Positions 43,561 through 54,096 of a stretch of 64,000 bases of DNA are shown piece after piece. Made by a program: the position numbers and the translations under genes. The notes under the pieces were generated by a model, which was not told the DNA's origin, did not search any database, and saw only the letters and a program-made list of their open reading frames with translations. The DNA comes from Adineta vaga. Taxonomy: Eukaryota > Rotifera. The DNA lies in contig CP075494.1 in the NCBI GenBank assembly GCA_021613535.1, positions 62,001 through 126,000 on the forward strand. The letters run 5' to 3'. How positions within the stretch are numbered: position 1 is the stretch's first letter; each line of letters opens with the position of its first letter.

Positions 43561-45014
43561 AAAAAATTCCTCGAAATACTTTAACACGTGGTTAAAGTGG
43601 AGAAAGAAAGGAAAAAAAATGTAAACAATAGACGAGAACGACGAAAATGAGAAAGCGGATAATTGTTGTTTATGAAGAAGAGGAAAAGTATACAATCATA
43701 GATTGTCACAATGCCAGATACCTATAATTTGAAACTTAAATTCAACTGTCTAATTCTTCGTTCAATTATTCGAATATTCGTATAATTGAAAAACTGAACA
43801 AATAGTTAAATAGTTGAATTGAAATTTCGATTTGCGCATTACTAAAAGCTGCAAAGATCGTAGTAGCTATTCATAGCAGACTGCCAGTTCGTGTGAACAA
43901 TGATTATGAATAATCAACATTACATAAATAACAAGAACAATGACAGTTCTTTGTTCACTTTTGAAAAAGGGTGAAAATCATGAGGATCGTTGTCGAGATG
44001 TCATTTCTAAGGGCAAGTTCTATCTTAGGTGTTATCCATATAGTCGAGTGTAATGCAAGTCTCCTTCGACGAGCGTTATTTATTGTAATTAAATTAGACA
44101 AAAGTTTGAATTTTAGTTTGAGGAAAAAGTTTCTTTTGAGCTCATTAAGTCGACGAATTTTCCGAGTAACTAACCATCGGTGTGAAGACGTGGCAGCGCG
44201 TAATCATTAACCATTTTCGAAGCCGTTGTCATAAATTTTGTACGATCACATGAATATTCATAGCCAGCTTCACTAGAAATTGAAAAAATAGAGGAGTAGT
44301 CGTCAGCTTGCTGAATAACGTCATGATTTAAAAACATGACCCGTTCATGTGATCATTTACGTCAGCTGAAATCATCAAATTCTGTGATGGAATATACAAT
44401 GCCCGTTCTTAATAACGACACTAGATCGAAACTTTATTTTGTTCTTACCCGCGTTCATCTATTTTTCAACCAATTCCAAACAACCTTATAATTGGGGAAT
44501 CCTTGGATGACGACCTATCGATTAATGCATTTCCGATCCCTCTTCTCATATGTTTTCGTGGAGAAATCACCGGTCTACGATCGTGATGTCTTGCTGTCGT
44601 TATTACTTACTACTTCTGTAATATTGACACTCAAGTGAAATCTATGCAGAAAATGGAATTTTTTCAAAAAACAACATCTTTGACGAGTTTTATCAAGAAA
44701 TCGATGGCACGGTTTTAAGTCAATTTTGAAGATCGTCTCAAGTTCTACTTATATCTATCGATTCAGGTCGATTGAACCATGTCTTAAGAAATCCTAAAAT
44801 CAACAAAAAGCATTTCGGATCGATGGAAAAAATAGATGTCCCTAATGACGACGCCCAGCAATTTTTTTGCTCTAATAACTACAATGAGCTATTTGGAAGC
44901 GATTTCTGGGGCGAAGCTGATGGCGCAATCTTCAACATCGTAGAAGAGAAAGCATTCCCCAACGATCTTATCCAAACATTAATTATACGAGATCATTAAC
45001 AACAATATCAGCGG
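43561..45014. other. LINE 5' flank and unassigned sequence
   Basis: The first part is probably the LINE 5' UTR. Beyond about 43.7 kb there is no recognisable gene on either strand; the short frames at 43971-44210 and 44772-44999 have no recognisable content. Confidence 0.4.
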
Positions 45015-45338
45015 CTATTATGTTGGCAACAGAGTTCTTGTGTTTCTTACAAGTTTTCTAAAACATTTGAGAAAGTTCCAAAATTATTCATATTAAGGGT
45101 AGATCAAGGAAGTATGAATATCTTTCGAATGATGATATAGTCATCGAATATGAATGGTGATCGTGAACTCAATAAATCTTTCGAGGAAAGAGATTGAAGT
45201 GGTTTTTTACTGGCTGCATTGCGTCTGAGTTACAAAGCAATGGAAGCAGCCAACAAAATATGTTGCATAATGATCGATGATGTACTCTCTATCTGTCTGA
45301 CATAACATTGATTTGATCGTCTTAAGAATAGCTGCTAA

Positions 45339-45534
45339 GATGTTAGCTTCCTATCTGAGCAAGGGATAGAACATCGGCAAAAGAGAACAAAAGAAAAAGA
45401 AAATGAAGCAAAGGTAATGTACGTAGGGCTCGAACTCACACCTTCTGCTATCCACAGATGTCTTAGATCGGTTAGACTAAAAGGACCATTTTAATTTCAA
45501 GTTTAGCGTTGTATGATTCACACAAAAGCTAACA
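45339..45534 (-). mobile_element. tRNA-bearing MITE, copy 2, nested in the mariner
   Basis: 196 bp with termini TGTTAGCTT / AAGCTAACA and a TAA duplication on each side (45336-45338 and 45535-45537). The mariner at 25.7 kb shows the uninterrupted site (GAATGGCGATTTAGAACTCG), so both the ends and the 3-bp duplication are verified within the window. TAA/TTA duplications suit PIF/Harbinger-type transposition. Confidence 0.85.
45420..45488 (-). tRNA. tRNA-like core of the MITE (pseudogene)
   Basis: Same core as at 11798-11870: GTCCTTTTAGTCTAACCGAT with an A-box-like D arm, an anticodon-like hairpin TCTG-TGGATAG-CAGA and a T arm GTTCGAGCCC with a B box. The acceptor stem is more degraded than in copy 1 and no T-run follows directly. 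Probably not a functional tRNA. Confidence 0.5.
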
Positions 45535-45965
45535 TAAGAACTCGACGATTTACCTAGCTCTAGACGATCGCTAGAAGTTGCTGTGGAAAAGCATCCAAGC
45601 AGAATAGATTATACATGAAAGTATAGAGCCTAGATACCCCACAAGTTAGTACTATATATCCTTCAACAAAAGGTTGCTGCTTGTATAGATTTAATCCTAT
45701 CTCACCGCAACTAGCAGTCGTCTCATGATTTTATCACGGGCAATAAGGAGTGAACAATGTATCTAAACTACACTAACAGACACCAACAGCTGAATGCTGA
45801 TCAAAGAAGCGAATCTACGCCGAAGACTGATTCATATCCCATGAAACTAATTTTCAGTGTTTGGTGGGAAACCAGTCGAACTATTCAACGGCTATTTCTT
45901 CTAAATGGCTGTACCTTCCCTGTCGATCTCTACTTTCAGCAATTGGACCGATATGATTGGATACG

Positions 45966-45992
45966 AGTGAGAGACTGAGTGAGGGTGTGGAT
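45966..45992. repeat. Degenerate G-rich telomere-like repeat
   Basis: GTGAGAGACTGAGTGAGGGT followed by GTGG directly at the broken end of the mariner copy. The G-strand orientation implies a rightward-facing former end. Confidence 0.45.
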
Positions 45993-46132
45993 AAAGAATA
46001 AATACTCCCATTCATCCTACAACAACATCTGGTAGGGTCCCATACATGACTTCTAAAAGCAAAGTTTTAGATGATTGAGATGAAATCATCAAATTAAGAG
46101 CGTTCATAGTGTAGTGGTTAATGGTCAAGTTA

Positions 46133-46887
46133 TAACGGGTGGATCGAAAGTTTTGGCACAAAATGTTTGTTTATTTTTCAGTCTCTTCAAAGAGTTTGTA
46201 GAAATGTAAAAACATTGTGTTAAAATCAGAATTTTATGCTCTTTTTGGATATGGGCTCAAAACTTTTCTAGTACTTTTGGTTTCAGAGCTACAAGCCAAT
46301 CTTTTAGACGCTCTAAAATCAAGTTTGGACGAAAAAATTGATGATATTTGTAGCAATCGGTTTTTTCACTGTATGTATTATATCACTGTTTTTTTTTGCG
46401 TAGAATTAAAGCTGAAAATTGTCTCTGCAGAATGAAATCAGAATCAAGAGTTTTAAAATAACCATTTAGAATTGGTCGAGCTCGATTTGCAAATGTATTT
46501 TCCATAGAAATCGAGAAAATCGCTAAAAATTGACATGTATTCTCTGGTAAAATAATCGCTATTAACAGATAGATTGGAGCAATCCAAAAAGTAATAGAGT
46601 ATTTTGTAGGGAAATACCTGCTCTTTCATTCCCTGTATTTGAAATAGTTGTTCCTGCTACTTGGGGCAATTTAAAGTGTACTGAAGCTCGTCCAATCTTG
46701 CTTTTAGAGCGTCTAAAAGATTGACTTGTAGCTCTGAAATCAAAAGTACTAGAAAAGTTTTGAGCCCATATCCAAAAAGAGCATAAAATTCTGATTTTAA
46801 CACAATGTTTTTAAATTTCTACAAACTCTTTTAAGAGACTGAAAAATAAACAAACATTTTGTGCCAAAACTTTCGATCCATCCGTTA
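46133..46887. mobile_element. Long-TIR MITE with TTA target duplication
   Basis: 755 bp. The arms at 46133-46333 and 46690-46887 are nearly identical inverted repeats (TAACGGGTGGATCGAAAGTT at the left end and its complement at the right). TTA lies on both sides (46130-46132, 46888-46890). There is no transposase frame inside. PIF/Harbinger-like by target site; long arms make it a foldback type. Confidence 0.88.
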
Positions 46888-46890
46888 TTA

Positions 46891-47660
46891 ACACGTGCAA
46901 GTTCATGCAGTTATCGATATTGTCATTAGCGATCTCGTATGATCCATGTTCGGGTAGGACCTTTGCTCTTATTTTTTTTCTTTTATCTGAAGTTGATTTT
47001 CCTCTGCGAACGAAGATTTTCTCATTCCAAACAGCAGAACTTATCAGCTTTTGTATAGACGACTAATTACTTCTTTCAGCAATACTGACCTCTTATGAAT
47101 CAATGACATTGTAACGAAATCAAAGGAAGGAAGGAAGGAAAGAGTATTGCTACAGCAACATGAGCATGACGTGAAGGGTCTGCAGACTAAAGGTATTAAT
47201 CTGAAGATATACAAGCAAAATATTAAAAAAATAAAAGCCATGGCTTTTCCAATGAATGAGTTACATTATCATAGATCTTTAGTTCGGGAAGATCATAACT
47301 TTATTGCCTGTAGAAGGCAAAGGATATTTAGGGAACAGTCCTTTTCAAAGTTTTAGAGACACCATCTTCTAATCAAAGAAATAATGGTGAACTGCGGAGC
47401 ATACAGGCAGTGTATACAAAACGGACAAAGTTGAGTTAAAAACTTCGAATACGAAGGAAGGATATCAATGTGCCTACTCATTCAATAAGCTTATAAAAAG
47501 ATTTTTACATGGCCTCAAATAACAATGATTTGTTTTTTCAAACGACATATCAAATTACGATAATACTTTTCCAATCTCACTTCCATAAAACAAACAATAG
47601 AACATAACACAAATTATGAAAAAATAATATTTATATCGTCGCGAATATCTCAATACTTAC
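46891..47660. other. No gene recognised
   Basis: Begins with a tRNA-like 3' half (see findings) ending in a T-run near 46973-46980. The rest has no supported coding content; the opposite-strand frames at 47044-47356 have no recognisable domain. Confidence 0.4.
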
Positions 47661-48285
47661 CAATTGGCAGCACAATCCATTACTGGATTATCTATCACTT
47701 CAACCAACCTTTCGAGTATTTCAATTAAAGTCATTCTTGGATGATATGATTTTTCTTCAAAACAACAGCAACAAGGACCACCTATGAAACAAAACATACG
47801 AACGACTAAGAGGTAGTTTTATTAACTGAAATATGATTTTTTGACTTTCAAACCGATATCAATATTTTAATGTTAACACTCACACCCTACATACCATACT
47901 CATAAATATTTGGATGGTATATTCTTGTTAGAAATCGCAGTTCTGGAGCTTTAAATGGATATTCGGCTGGAAGTGTTATCTGTACTCGGTATGAACCTTT
48001 TACATATGGTTCACTTTTTGGTAAAACACGGACGATGAATGACAGTCTTTCACCTGTATCCGGTTCGTCCAATGGAGTTTTTTCGAGAATAATTGAAGTA
48101 CAGTTTCTTAACTTGTTTGCCTCATTCACTACACGTTTATTTATTTGGATAAGCGGCGATTTGTCTGACACCGCTTTGCTAGTGAATGATGATCTAAAAA
48201 GTAAAATTATAACGGTTCCCTTCCAAGAACAAAGGCGTATAAGTCCACAAAATCTCTCATCCTTGCTTAAACCAATGAAGTTCAT
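47661..48285 (-). CDS. Ubiquitin-conjugating enzyme (UBE2L3-like), incomplete
   Basis: A UBC fold is read from the minus strand: KRVVNEANKLRNC, GSYRVQITLPAEYPFKAPEL, RFLTRIYHPNIYEYG, then after an intron (47894-47782) GGPCCCCFEEKSYHPRM and TLIEILERLVEVIDNP. The YPFKAP and YHPNI motifs are diagnostic. The catalytic Cys would be one of a CCCC cluster, which is unusual; UBE2L3-type enzymes have a single Cys at this place. Exon 2 ends at a good donor (GTAAGT, 47660), but no C-terminal exon was found. The first 30-odd residues before INKRVV do not fit the family, and an acceptor AG near 48192 suggests the true N-terminus lies further upstream. Likely a truncated or diverged E2. Confidence 0.65.
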
Positions 48286-48628
48286 GGAACAATGCAGAAT
48301 AGAACAGCAACTCTTTTCATAAAAAAACTCAAATCTTTTCGTGAGCGTGCGGAATTTATGCGGTCTACTTTACACTACCATGCCCTTTTACGTGATAAAC
48401 TGTCATATTTGGACAGTAGACTCAAATGGTCTCATCGGAAAGGACGAAAATTTCTTTGTCGATTCTTACCTGAACCATCTGGCAAGTGTCCACAAAAAAT
48501 GCAGGGACTATACTCTAAAAAAATATAGGGAATATGACCGAACCCAAAACAAGTTTCGTAGATGTCAAAAGCTTTCAAATGCATCAACAAATAGAAAGAA
48601 ATGTTTTTCAAAATCAACGAAACCTAGA
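48286..48628. other. Upstream of the E2-like gene, no gene recognised
   Basis: Overlapping open frames on both strands have no recognisable domain. Missing 5' exons of the E2-like gene could lie here. Confidence 0.3.
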
Positions 48629-48712
48629 AAGGGTGTGGGTGTGGGTGAGAATATTCTCCTTCATTCCTCAGTCGCACCTGCATCTATGCATACACGCACA
48701 CTCACACTTTTC
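48629..48712. repeat. Head-to-head telomere-like repeats, degenerate
   Basis: AGGGTGTGGGTGTGGGTGAG at 48628-48648 is followed about 35 bp later by a weaker C-strand-like stretch (CGCACCTGCATC, ACACGCACACTCACAC). Confidence 0.6.
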
Positions 48713-49208
48713 AGACTTCATCCTAAAGATAATGAATACTAGCACCGTGCACGAATTCATTACTGTGTTAAAGGAAAAGGTAATCGTCATTCGAAATAAA
48801 TATAAACTGTATTTCTGAATTAGTCGAATCTTTTATCAACTGTGTACAACTCGATTAAAAAAGAAATTGAGGGATATGAATAAAATATGGGTTTATGAAG
48901 TACAACACTGCTGTATCACCCCATCCTATTGATGTCAACATCGAGGCCAGAACAAAACCAAATACTACTAATATTGCAATCGTTGTCCATATATCGAAAA
49001 CCTTAAAAGATCTCTATAATCAGCTCAGTTAAGATGATACTTAAAGAACTTTTGAAGATTCTCTACAAAACAATAAAATATGCAGGTATATGCTGAATTA
49101 TAGGCTCACTCTCCCTCTCTGCTTTTCTACTATACTGAAAGTAGGATCCAAGACAAAAAGGATTGATGATCCTGTCAAATGATGTTCTTTCATAGAATCA
49201 CAGTAAAC
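48713..49208. other. No gene recognised
   Basis: Non-coding by inspection. Downstream exons of the gene that starts at 49631 were looked for on the minus strand here and not found. Confidence 0.4.
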
Positions 49209-49631
49209 TTACTCAAAATCATTTGTACGATCACATATCGCTGATACTAATTGGTGTTGTGTATTAAAAACCCCAACAACTTTTTTACAAGTTTCATCAT
49301 TCCATGTTTCACAAGTCGAACAAGTTTCGCAGTATATATAAATTGCTTGAATTGAGGGTATTTCGTAAATCAATGGTACTATTGTGTTACCAAATGTGGA
49401 CGACATAATAAAAAGGACCATATCATCTTCTAGTGACGAGATATAATCGACACAGTCATCTATCTCATCAAATACTTCGACTTGTTTAACTTGCTCTTTT
49501 ATTCGACTAATTACTGATTTTTCTTGGTTATCTTTTGAACTTTTTTCAAACCAAACAACAGTGGCATCTGCACATAACTTATCCTTACTTGTGCAATATT
49601 GATTAGAGGCTGTTTTTAATCTATCATCCAT
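49209..49631 (-). CDS. First exon of a bdelloid signalling-type protein (orphan N-terminal domain)
   Basis: The start MDDRLKTASNQYCTSK is followed by VVWFEKSS, FDEIDDCVDYISSL, DMVLFIMSSTFGNTIVPLIY and IQAIYIYCET, ending at a donor (GTAAGTTT, 49212). This alpha/beta domain is familiar as the N-terminal module of bdelloid proteins that continue into TPR or ADP-ribosyltransferase domains ('D..C..yi......ivlivS..lg...vp.ih......iyvyC'). No continuing exon is recognisable downstream, so the gene is truncated or its other exons have decayed. The domain has no assigned biochemical function that I know. Confidence 0.55.
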   Translation of the reverse strand: MDDRLKTASNQYCTSKDKLCADATVVWFEKSSKDNQEKSVISRIKEQVKQVEVFDEIDDCVDYISSLEDDMVLFIMSSTFGNTIVPLIYEIPSIQAIYIYCETCSTCETWNDETCKKVVGVFNTQHQLVSAICDRTNDFE

Positions 49632-49872
49632 ACCAGACTATGATAACCTAAAAATATGGTCGAACTAGCAAATCGAGAACAGAAAGACAAAGTTAAGCGA
49701 TCGTTCATGATCTCATGGAGAGCGACTCTATTTTGTCATTAAGCTGATTTAAACCGAACTGGGAATCGATTAGGACCGCATTTAAACATACTGAAAGCTA
49801 TTGTTGGGTGTGGAAATGTAGATGTGAATGAAGACTGATGTGAGTGAAGCTCGTGAGGAAAAGTCATCAATT

Positions 49873-50464
49873 GATACCGTCTGTTTGAATCAATATTCAA
49901 CCCATAAGTAGGGAGCATATAGTAGATAAAAATCCGAAAAGGGTTTCTGCCATTAGCTTATTATTACTAAGATGTAGCAATTTCATGGTATTGGGGTGAC
50001 TCATTTCTGAGATCCGTCTTAGAAACATAAGAAAAACTTACTTGCAAATTTCTAGCTCAAACTTTGTATCCAGTGAGATCTCAGTGCGAACAGTTTGTTG
50101 TGAAAATGTCAGACCCATGCACTTTTCTATCCACAGATTCGTTTATGATAACCTAATGCCACATGTATTGGCTTGCAGAGGCAAGTTTTGATATGCTTAT
50201 CTTTGATTAGGAGTATTTGCCAAAGGCAAAGTTCTTGCGACAAACTATTTTTATTGAGCTCTCACTGGATACAAAGTTTAAGCTAGAAATTTGCAAGTAA
50301 GTTTTTCTCATATTCTTGAGGGGATCATAGGAATGTGTCGTCCCAATACCTTGAAATTGCTGCATGTCATTAACAATAAGCTAATAACACAAACCCTTTA
50401 AGGATTTCTATCTACTATATAAGCCGTACTTATGGGTTGAATATCGACTCAAATGGACGGTATC
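49873..50464. mobile_element. Long-TIR MITE
   Basis: The arms at about 49873-50102 and 50230-50464 are inverted copies. They begin GATACCGTC and end GACGGTATC, and share blocks such as ATATTCAACCCATAAGTA, AAAAACTTACTTGCAAATTT and AACTTTGTATCCAGTGAGA. There are about ten small differences per 100 bp. No coding content. The target duplication could not be fixed. Confidence 0.8.
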
Positions 50465-51582
50465 GCCTTTCATTTAACACCAAAATATTAAAGCTAGCTT
50501 ACATAGAATATATTAATAGCAGCATATAATATAAGCCTTTGTTATGTAATTATGGCAGATTAAGCAGCTGAATCAAACTTCATTCAATCTTCATCAACAC
50601 ACGAGTGTAATTTCAATGGATTACTTTATATTTAATGCTTTGATAGTTGTATTTTAACCAATTAGTAACAGAAGGTAGGTGCAAAATCTTTACCAAAATC
50701 TTATAAACACTGCTTTTATTCACCTTTTACAATGAAATTTCCAACAAAAATATATGACAGCTTCAAGTATGCTTTTTCTTCTTTTTTCTTTCCTTTCTGG
50801 TGTCCTTATTTCATAAAAAGATTATTAGTAATGTTTTATGACTCACTGGAGCATACAAAGAAAATATACTGTTATTTCCATTAGCTGTGACACAGTGGCG
50901 TAGCCAGGATTTTCAGAAGTATGGCCAAATTTCGCATATTTCGAGAAAGACACTGAGCAACCACGGGTAACGTTTTAATCGACAGGGCAATATTTTTTTA
51001 ATATAATAAAGGTTTAAGGAATAATAAAATACAACAATAGAAAGTGAAGCTCTTTTATTCGCTCGACTGTAAGGACGATCATATGGAAAAAATAGTTTGT
51101 TTGTAAATTTGTGTCAAAGTCAAAGGTCAAAAAAAAGACTTCTTACTAAAATCGTCTCCAACATGGAAAAATGGTAGGGGGATGGGGTGGGGTGAAGTCT
51201 GAGGGTGGGTGCGGGTGAGATGTCAAAAAAACGTTTTTTCTAAAACGTTCCGAAACATCGAAAACTAATAGTAGGATGGAGTGGATGTGAGGTTAAAAAA
51301 ACATCTGTGAAGTCTGGGGTGGAATCATTATGAGCGATAAGGAACCTGAGTAATGTGTGAAAACGTAGGTGGGTGTGAGTCTCTAGTATAGGGGATGAAA
51401 ATAGAATCTCCGATCACTGACTCTACAGTAGACGGAGTAGATGATCTAGTGATCTGACGTAGGAAAAGAATGAATCTCATGTCAAAAGTCCTACCTGATG
51501 TGAACTGTAATAATGAATAGGCTACTGTTTAAACGCTAAGTAAATTTATTGAAATTCTCAGTAAGAAACTCTATATTTTCTA
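50465..51582. other. Spacer with G-rich telomere-like runs
   Basis: No gene. GTGGCGTAGCCAGGATTTT at 50896-50914 resembles the terminal sequence of some hAT-like transposons, but no partner end is seen. G-rich runs at 51177-51220 (GGGGATGGGGTGGGGTGAAG, GGGTGGGTGCGGGTGAG) and 51365-51380 (GTAGGTGGGTGTGAG) look like decayed telomeric G-strand. Confidence 0.5.
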
Positions 51583-54095
51583 ACAATGGAGGTGTGTGTA
51601 TTGTTGAGCGAAAACACTAGATATTTTTACATCAAAAGAAAGCTCTCATCGCCAATATAACAAGGTTAAAATATTAGCTGCCCTTGGCGACTCTAGAGGG
51701 AGATATTCAATTTTTACCATATTCACGATTCATGTATATATGAACATTAGGATCATTTATATCAATTTTCTATGCAATCAATTAAGTATTTCACCATTAG
51801 AATTTTTAGATCTCATTGAATTTCATTACTATAACAGTGAGATCATATTAGTTTTGATGTCTTTTCGAGCTTAAGTGATAGTCAATACCTTCAAATGGCC
51901 AATAGTCTCCATTTTATTTAAGTTGAAAATAATAGATTATATAATAGACAGTTTTTAGAAATTAACTAGAAGTGTAGATGTAAATCTTCAACCAGATTGT
52001 AGTAACAAAGGGATTTTTTACACCAAACGCACATTAATAATGTTCGCTCATTGCAGTTGTTAACTGAACAGAATAGATCATAAAATCTGAAGCAAACATC
52101 TTTTGGTTTTTCAATCTGTCCAATTGTTTCATTTGTTATTCCAGCTTGTACGAATCCATTTTTAATAAGATTTGTAAATGCTGGAGCTGATAATTGATTA
52201 TGAATAATAGAATGAACGTTGATGAAATATTGCCGATCGCTTATAGTCATTTCTGTTCGATTGATATGAGTATAATGCTCGATTTTTTTATGAATAAATC
52301 GCCATGAACGAAATAAAGAAAGATCTTGTGGTTGAATATAGCCTGTTGATCCTTCGGGAAAAATTAATAACTGACTGTTTTGATTAGGAAACACTGCTCT
52401 AAATTTAGTTAGATCAGCTTGCGTTTTCCAACAATCAAGGAAAAGAAGAAATTTTTTACCTACCAAAGGACGTAAAACTTCAGTTAGAAAAGCGTGATGT
52501 TGTTCACCACCGCTTTTTCCAGATTTAGAAGCTTTTACTACAACATTTGGTGGTATAATTAATTTTTTTTCTACTCTTTGACCAAACTGATTTTCTTTTT
52601 CTTGAAGGATAAGTAAGAATTTTTCCAATAAATGCCCATTAGCTGATGTAACTGGTTGAACTGTGTAAGAATGAGTTGTATTATATTTCTTTTTAACGGC
52701 TACTTCTGTTGTTCTTTCACCAGTAAAAGATAGGGTTCTTGGAGATACATATTCTTGTTGAAACGAACAATGATCGCTGTTTAAGATTTCGTTCGTAGAA
52801 TACTTTGATATTAAAGATCTTTGACTTCCGATCCAATTATGAGCATCTGAAATGTATATTACATTTAAACACACGTACTTAAAGATGTAATAGATGTTCA
52901 TATACCGTCTAAACTGCACGTTTTTTTGTTTGGTTTAGTTCGAGTAATTATTTTGTTATACCGTCTTGATGATATTCTGTTTTCTGTTTTAAAATCATTT
53001 ATAAATGATTTACTTGCCTTGAACGTACTCCAATCTAATTCTCTTGCTATTTGAACTGCAAAAAGTTCCAGATCAGTATTATGAACGGCTTCTTTTTCAA
53101 TTGTTCTTTTCACATAAAATTCATTAAACATAAATTCTTTAATTTGCTTTAATTTTTCTAATCTCGTGCCGTTGTTTTTGATGTATTGTCTGAACCTTGG
53201 AATATAATGCATGTATTTGACTTTTCTAAATCGATGGGAAATAGTTGCGAATCCAGCATTCGGATGTTGGTCAACCCATTCGACTATCTTTTCCATTTCT
53301 TCTAACGTAAAACAACTTTTTAAGTCAGAATGTTCATTCTCATTGTAATCATCACTTCCATCGCCGTCTTCTTCTTCATCAGTCATTCCGTCAAATTCAT
53401 CTTCAAATTCGAGAGTCTCGTAAGAATACAACTCATTGAAGTAGCTGTCTTGGAACGACTTCAGAATTTCGAACAGTCGTTCGGCAGCAAAGATTTCATC
53501 GGCAGTTGCTGCAGATTTTTCAGATGTGTATTCAGTTTCAGCCAAATGAAGAAGTTGTTTAGCGATGTTTAATAAATTCATTTTTTAATCTGAAGAAATA
53601 AACTATTCAATTCAATAGATCCAACAGAAAACAAAATAGAATAACTTTTCAATATTACATTTCTTGGTGATTTCTTGACACCAATTGTAAATAAATGGTC
53701 AATAGATCACCAAGTGATGCATCAATGTACTTCAAGTTCGCATATTATACGCATAAGTCACTTTTCACAGAATCAGATGTCTTTCTCTTCATTTCAGTAC
53801 TACTTAAGCTCGAAAAGACATCAAAACTAATATGATCTCACTGTTATAGTAATGAAATTCAATGAGATCTAAAAATTCTAATGGTGAAATACTTAATTGA
53901 TTGCATAGAAAATTGATATAAATGATCCTAATGTTCATATATACATGAATCGTGAATATGGTAAAAATTGAATATCTCCCTCTAGAGTCGCCAAGGGCAG
54001 CTAATATTTTAACCTTGTTATATTGGCGATGAGAGCTTTCTTTTGATGTAAAAATATCTAGTGTTTTCGCTCAACAATACACACACCTCCATTGT
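51583..54095 (-). mobile_element. Complete pogo/CENP-B-like transposon with 294-bp TIRs
   Basis: The inverted repeats at 51583-51876 and 53802-54095 are identical by eye over 294 bp (outer end ACAATGGAGGTGTGTGTATT). TA lies next to the left end (51581-51582), and a TA overlaps the right end (54095-54096). The transposase gene between them is intact. The right end lies inside a host-like coding exon. Identity of the repeats and an intact gene point to a very recent insertion. Confidence 0.9.
51966..53581 (-). CDS. DDE transposase (pogo/Tigger/CENP-B type)
   Basis: Two exons (53581-52906 and 52846-51966) join in phase to 518 residues without a lesion. The N-terminal part has an acidic region (DEFDGMTDEEEDGDGSDD) and helical HTH-like stretches (LEEMEKIVEWVDQHPNAGFA, ISHRFRKVKYMHYIPRFRQY). 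The catalytic part has ILNSDHCSFQQEY (first D), FLLFLDCWKTQADL (second D) and GYIQPQDLSLFRSW (third D, after the family's 'T..iQPlD' turn). It ends in a Cys-rich tail (CVWCKKSLCYYN), perhaps a metal-binding finger. Would excise and insert the element by cut-and-paste at TA sites. Start chosen at the first Met of the frame. Confidence 0.85.
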
Positions 54096-54096
54096 A

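Larger units (their letters stand above)
45015..45966 (+). pseudogene. Decayed, 3'-truncated mariner copy
   Basis: Follows the mariner at 25.7 kb in order: TIR-proximal TTGGCAACAGAGTTCTTG, a start region, LNYTNRHQQLNADQRS, SVWWETSRTIQRLFLLNGCT, FQQLDR. It has many substitutions and small deletions. It keeps the Trp pair that is a stop in the other copy. It is split by the tRNA-bearing element (45339-45534) and ends abruptly near 45966 at degenerate telomere-like repeats. Confidence 0.8.

Noticed and set aside
50896-50914. hAT-like transposon end (GTGGCGTAGCCAGG)
   Set aside because: Only one end found, no partner TIR, no transposase; kept only as a note.
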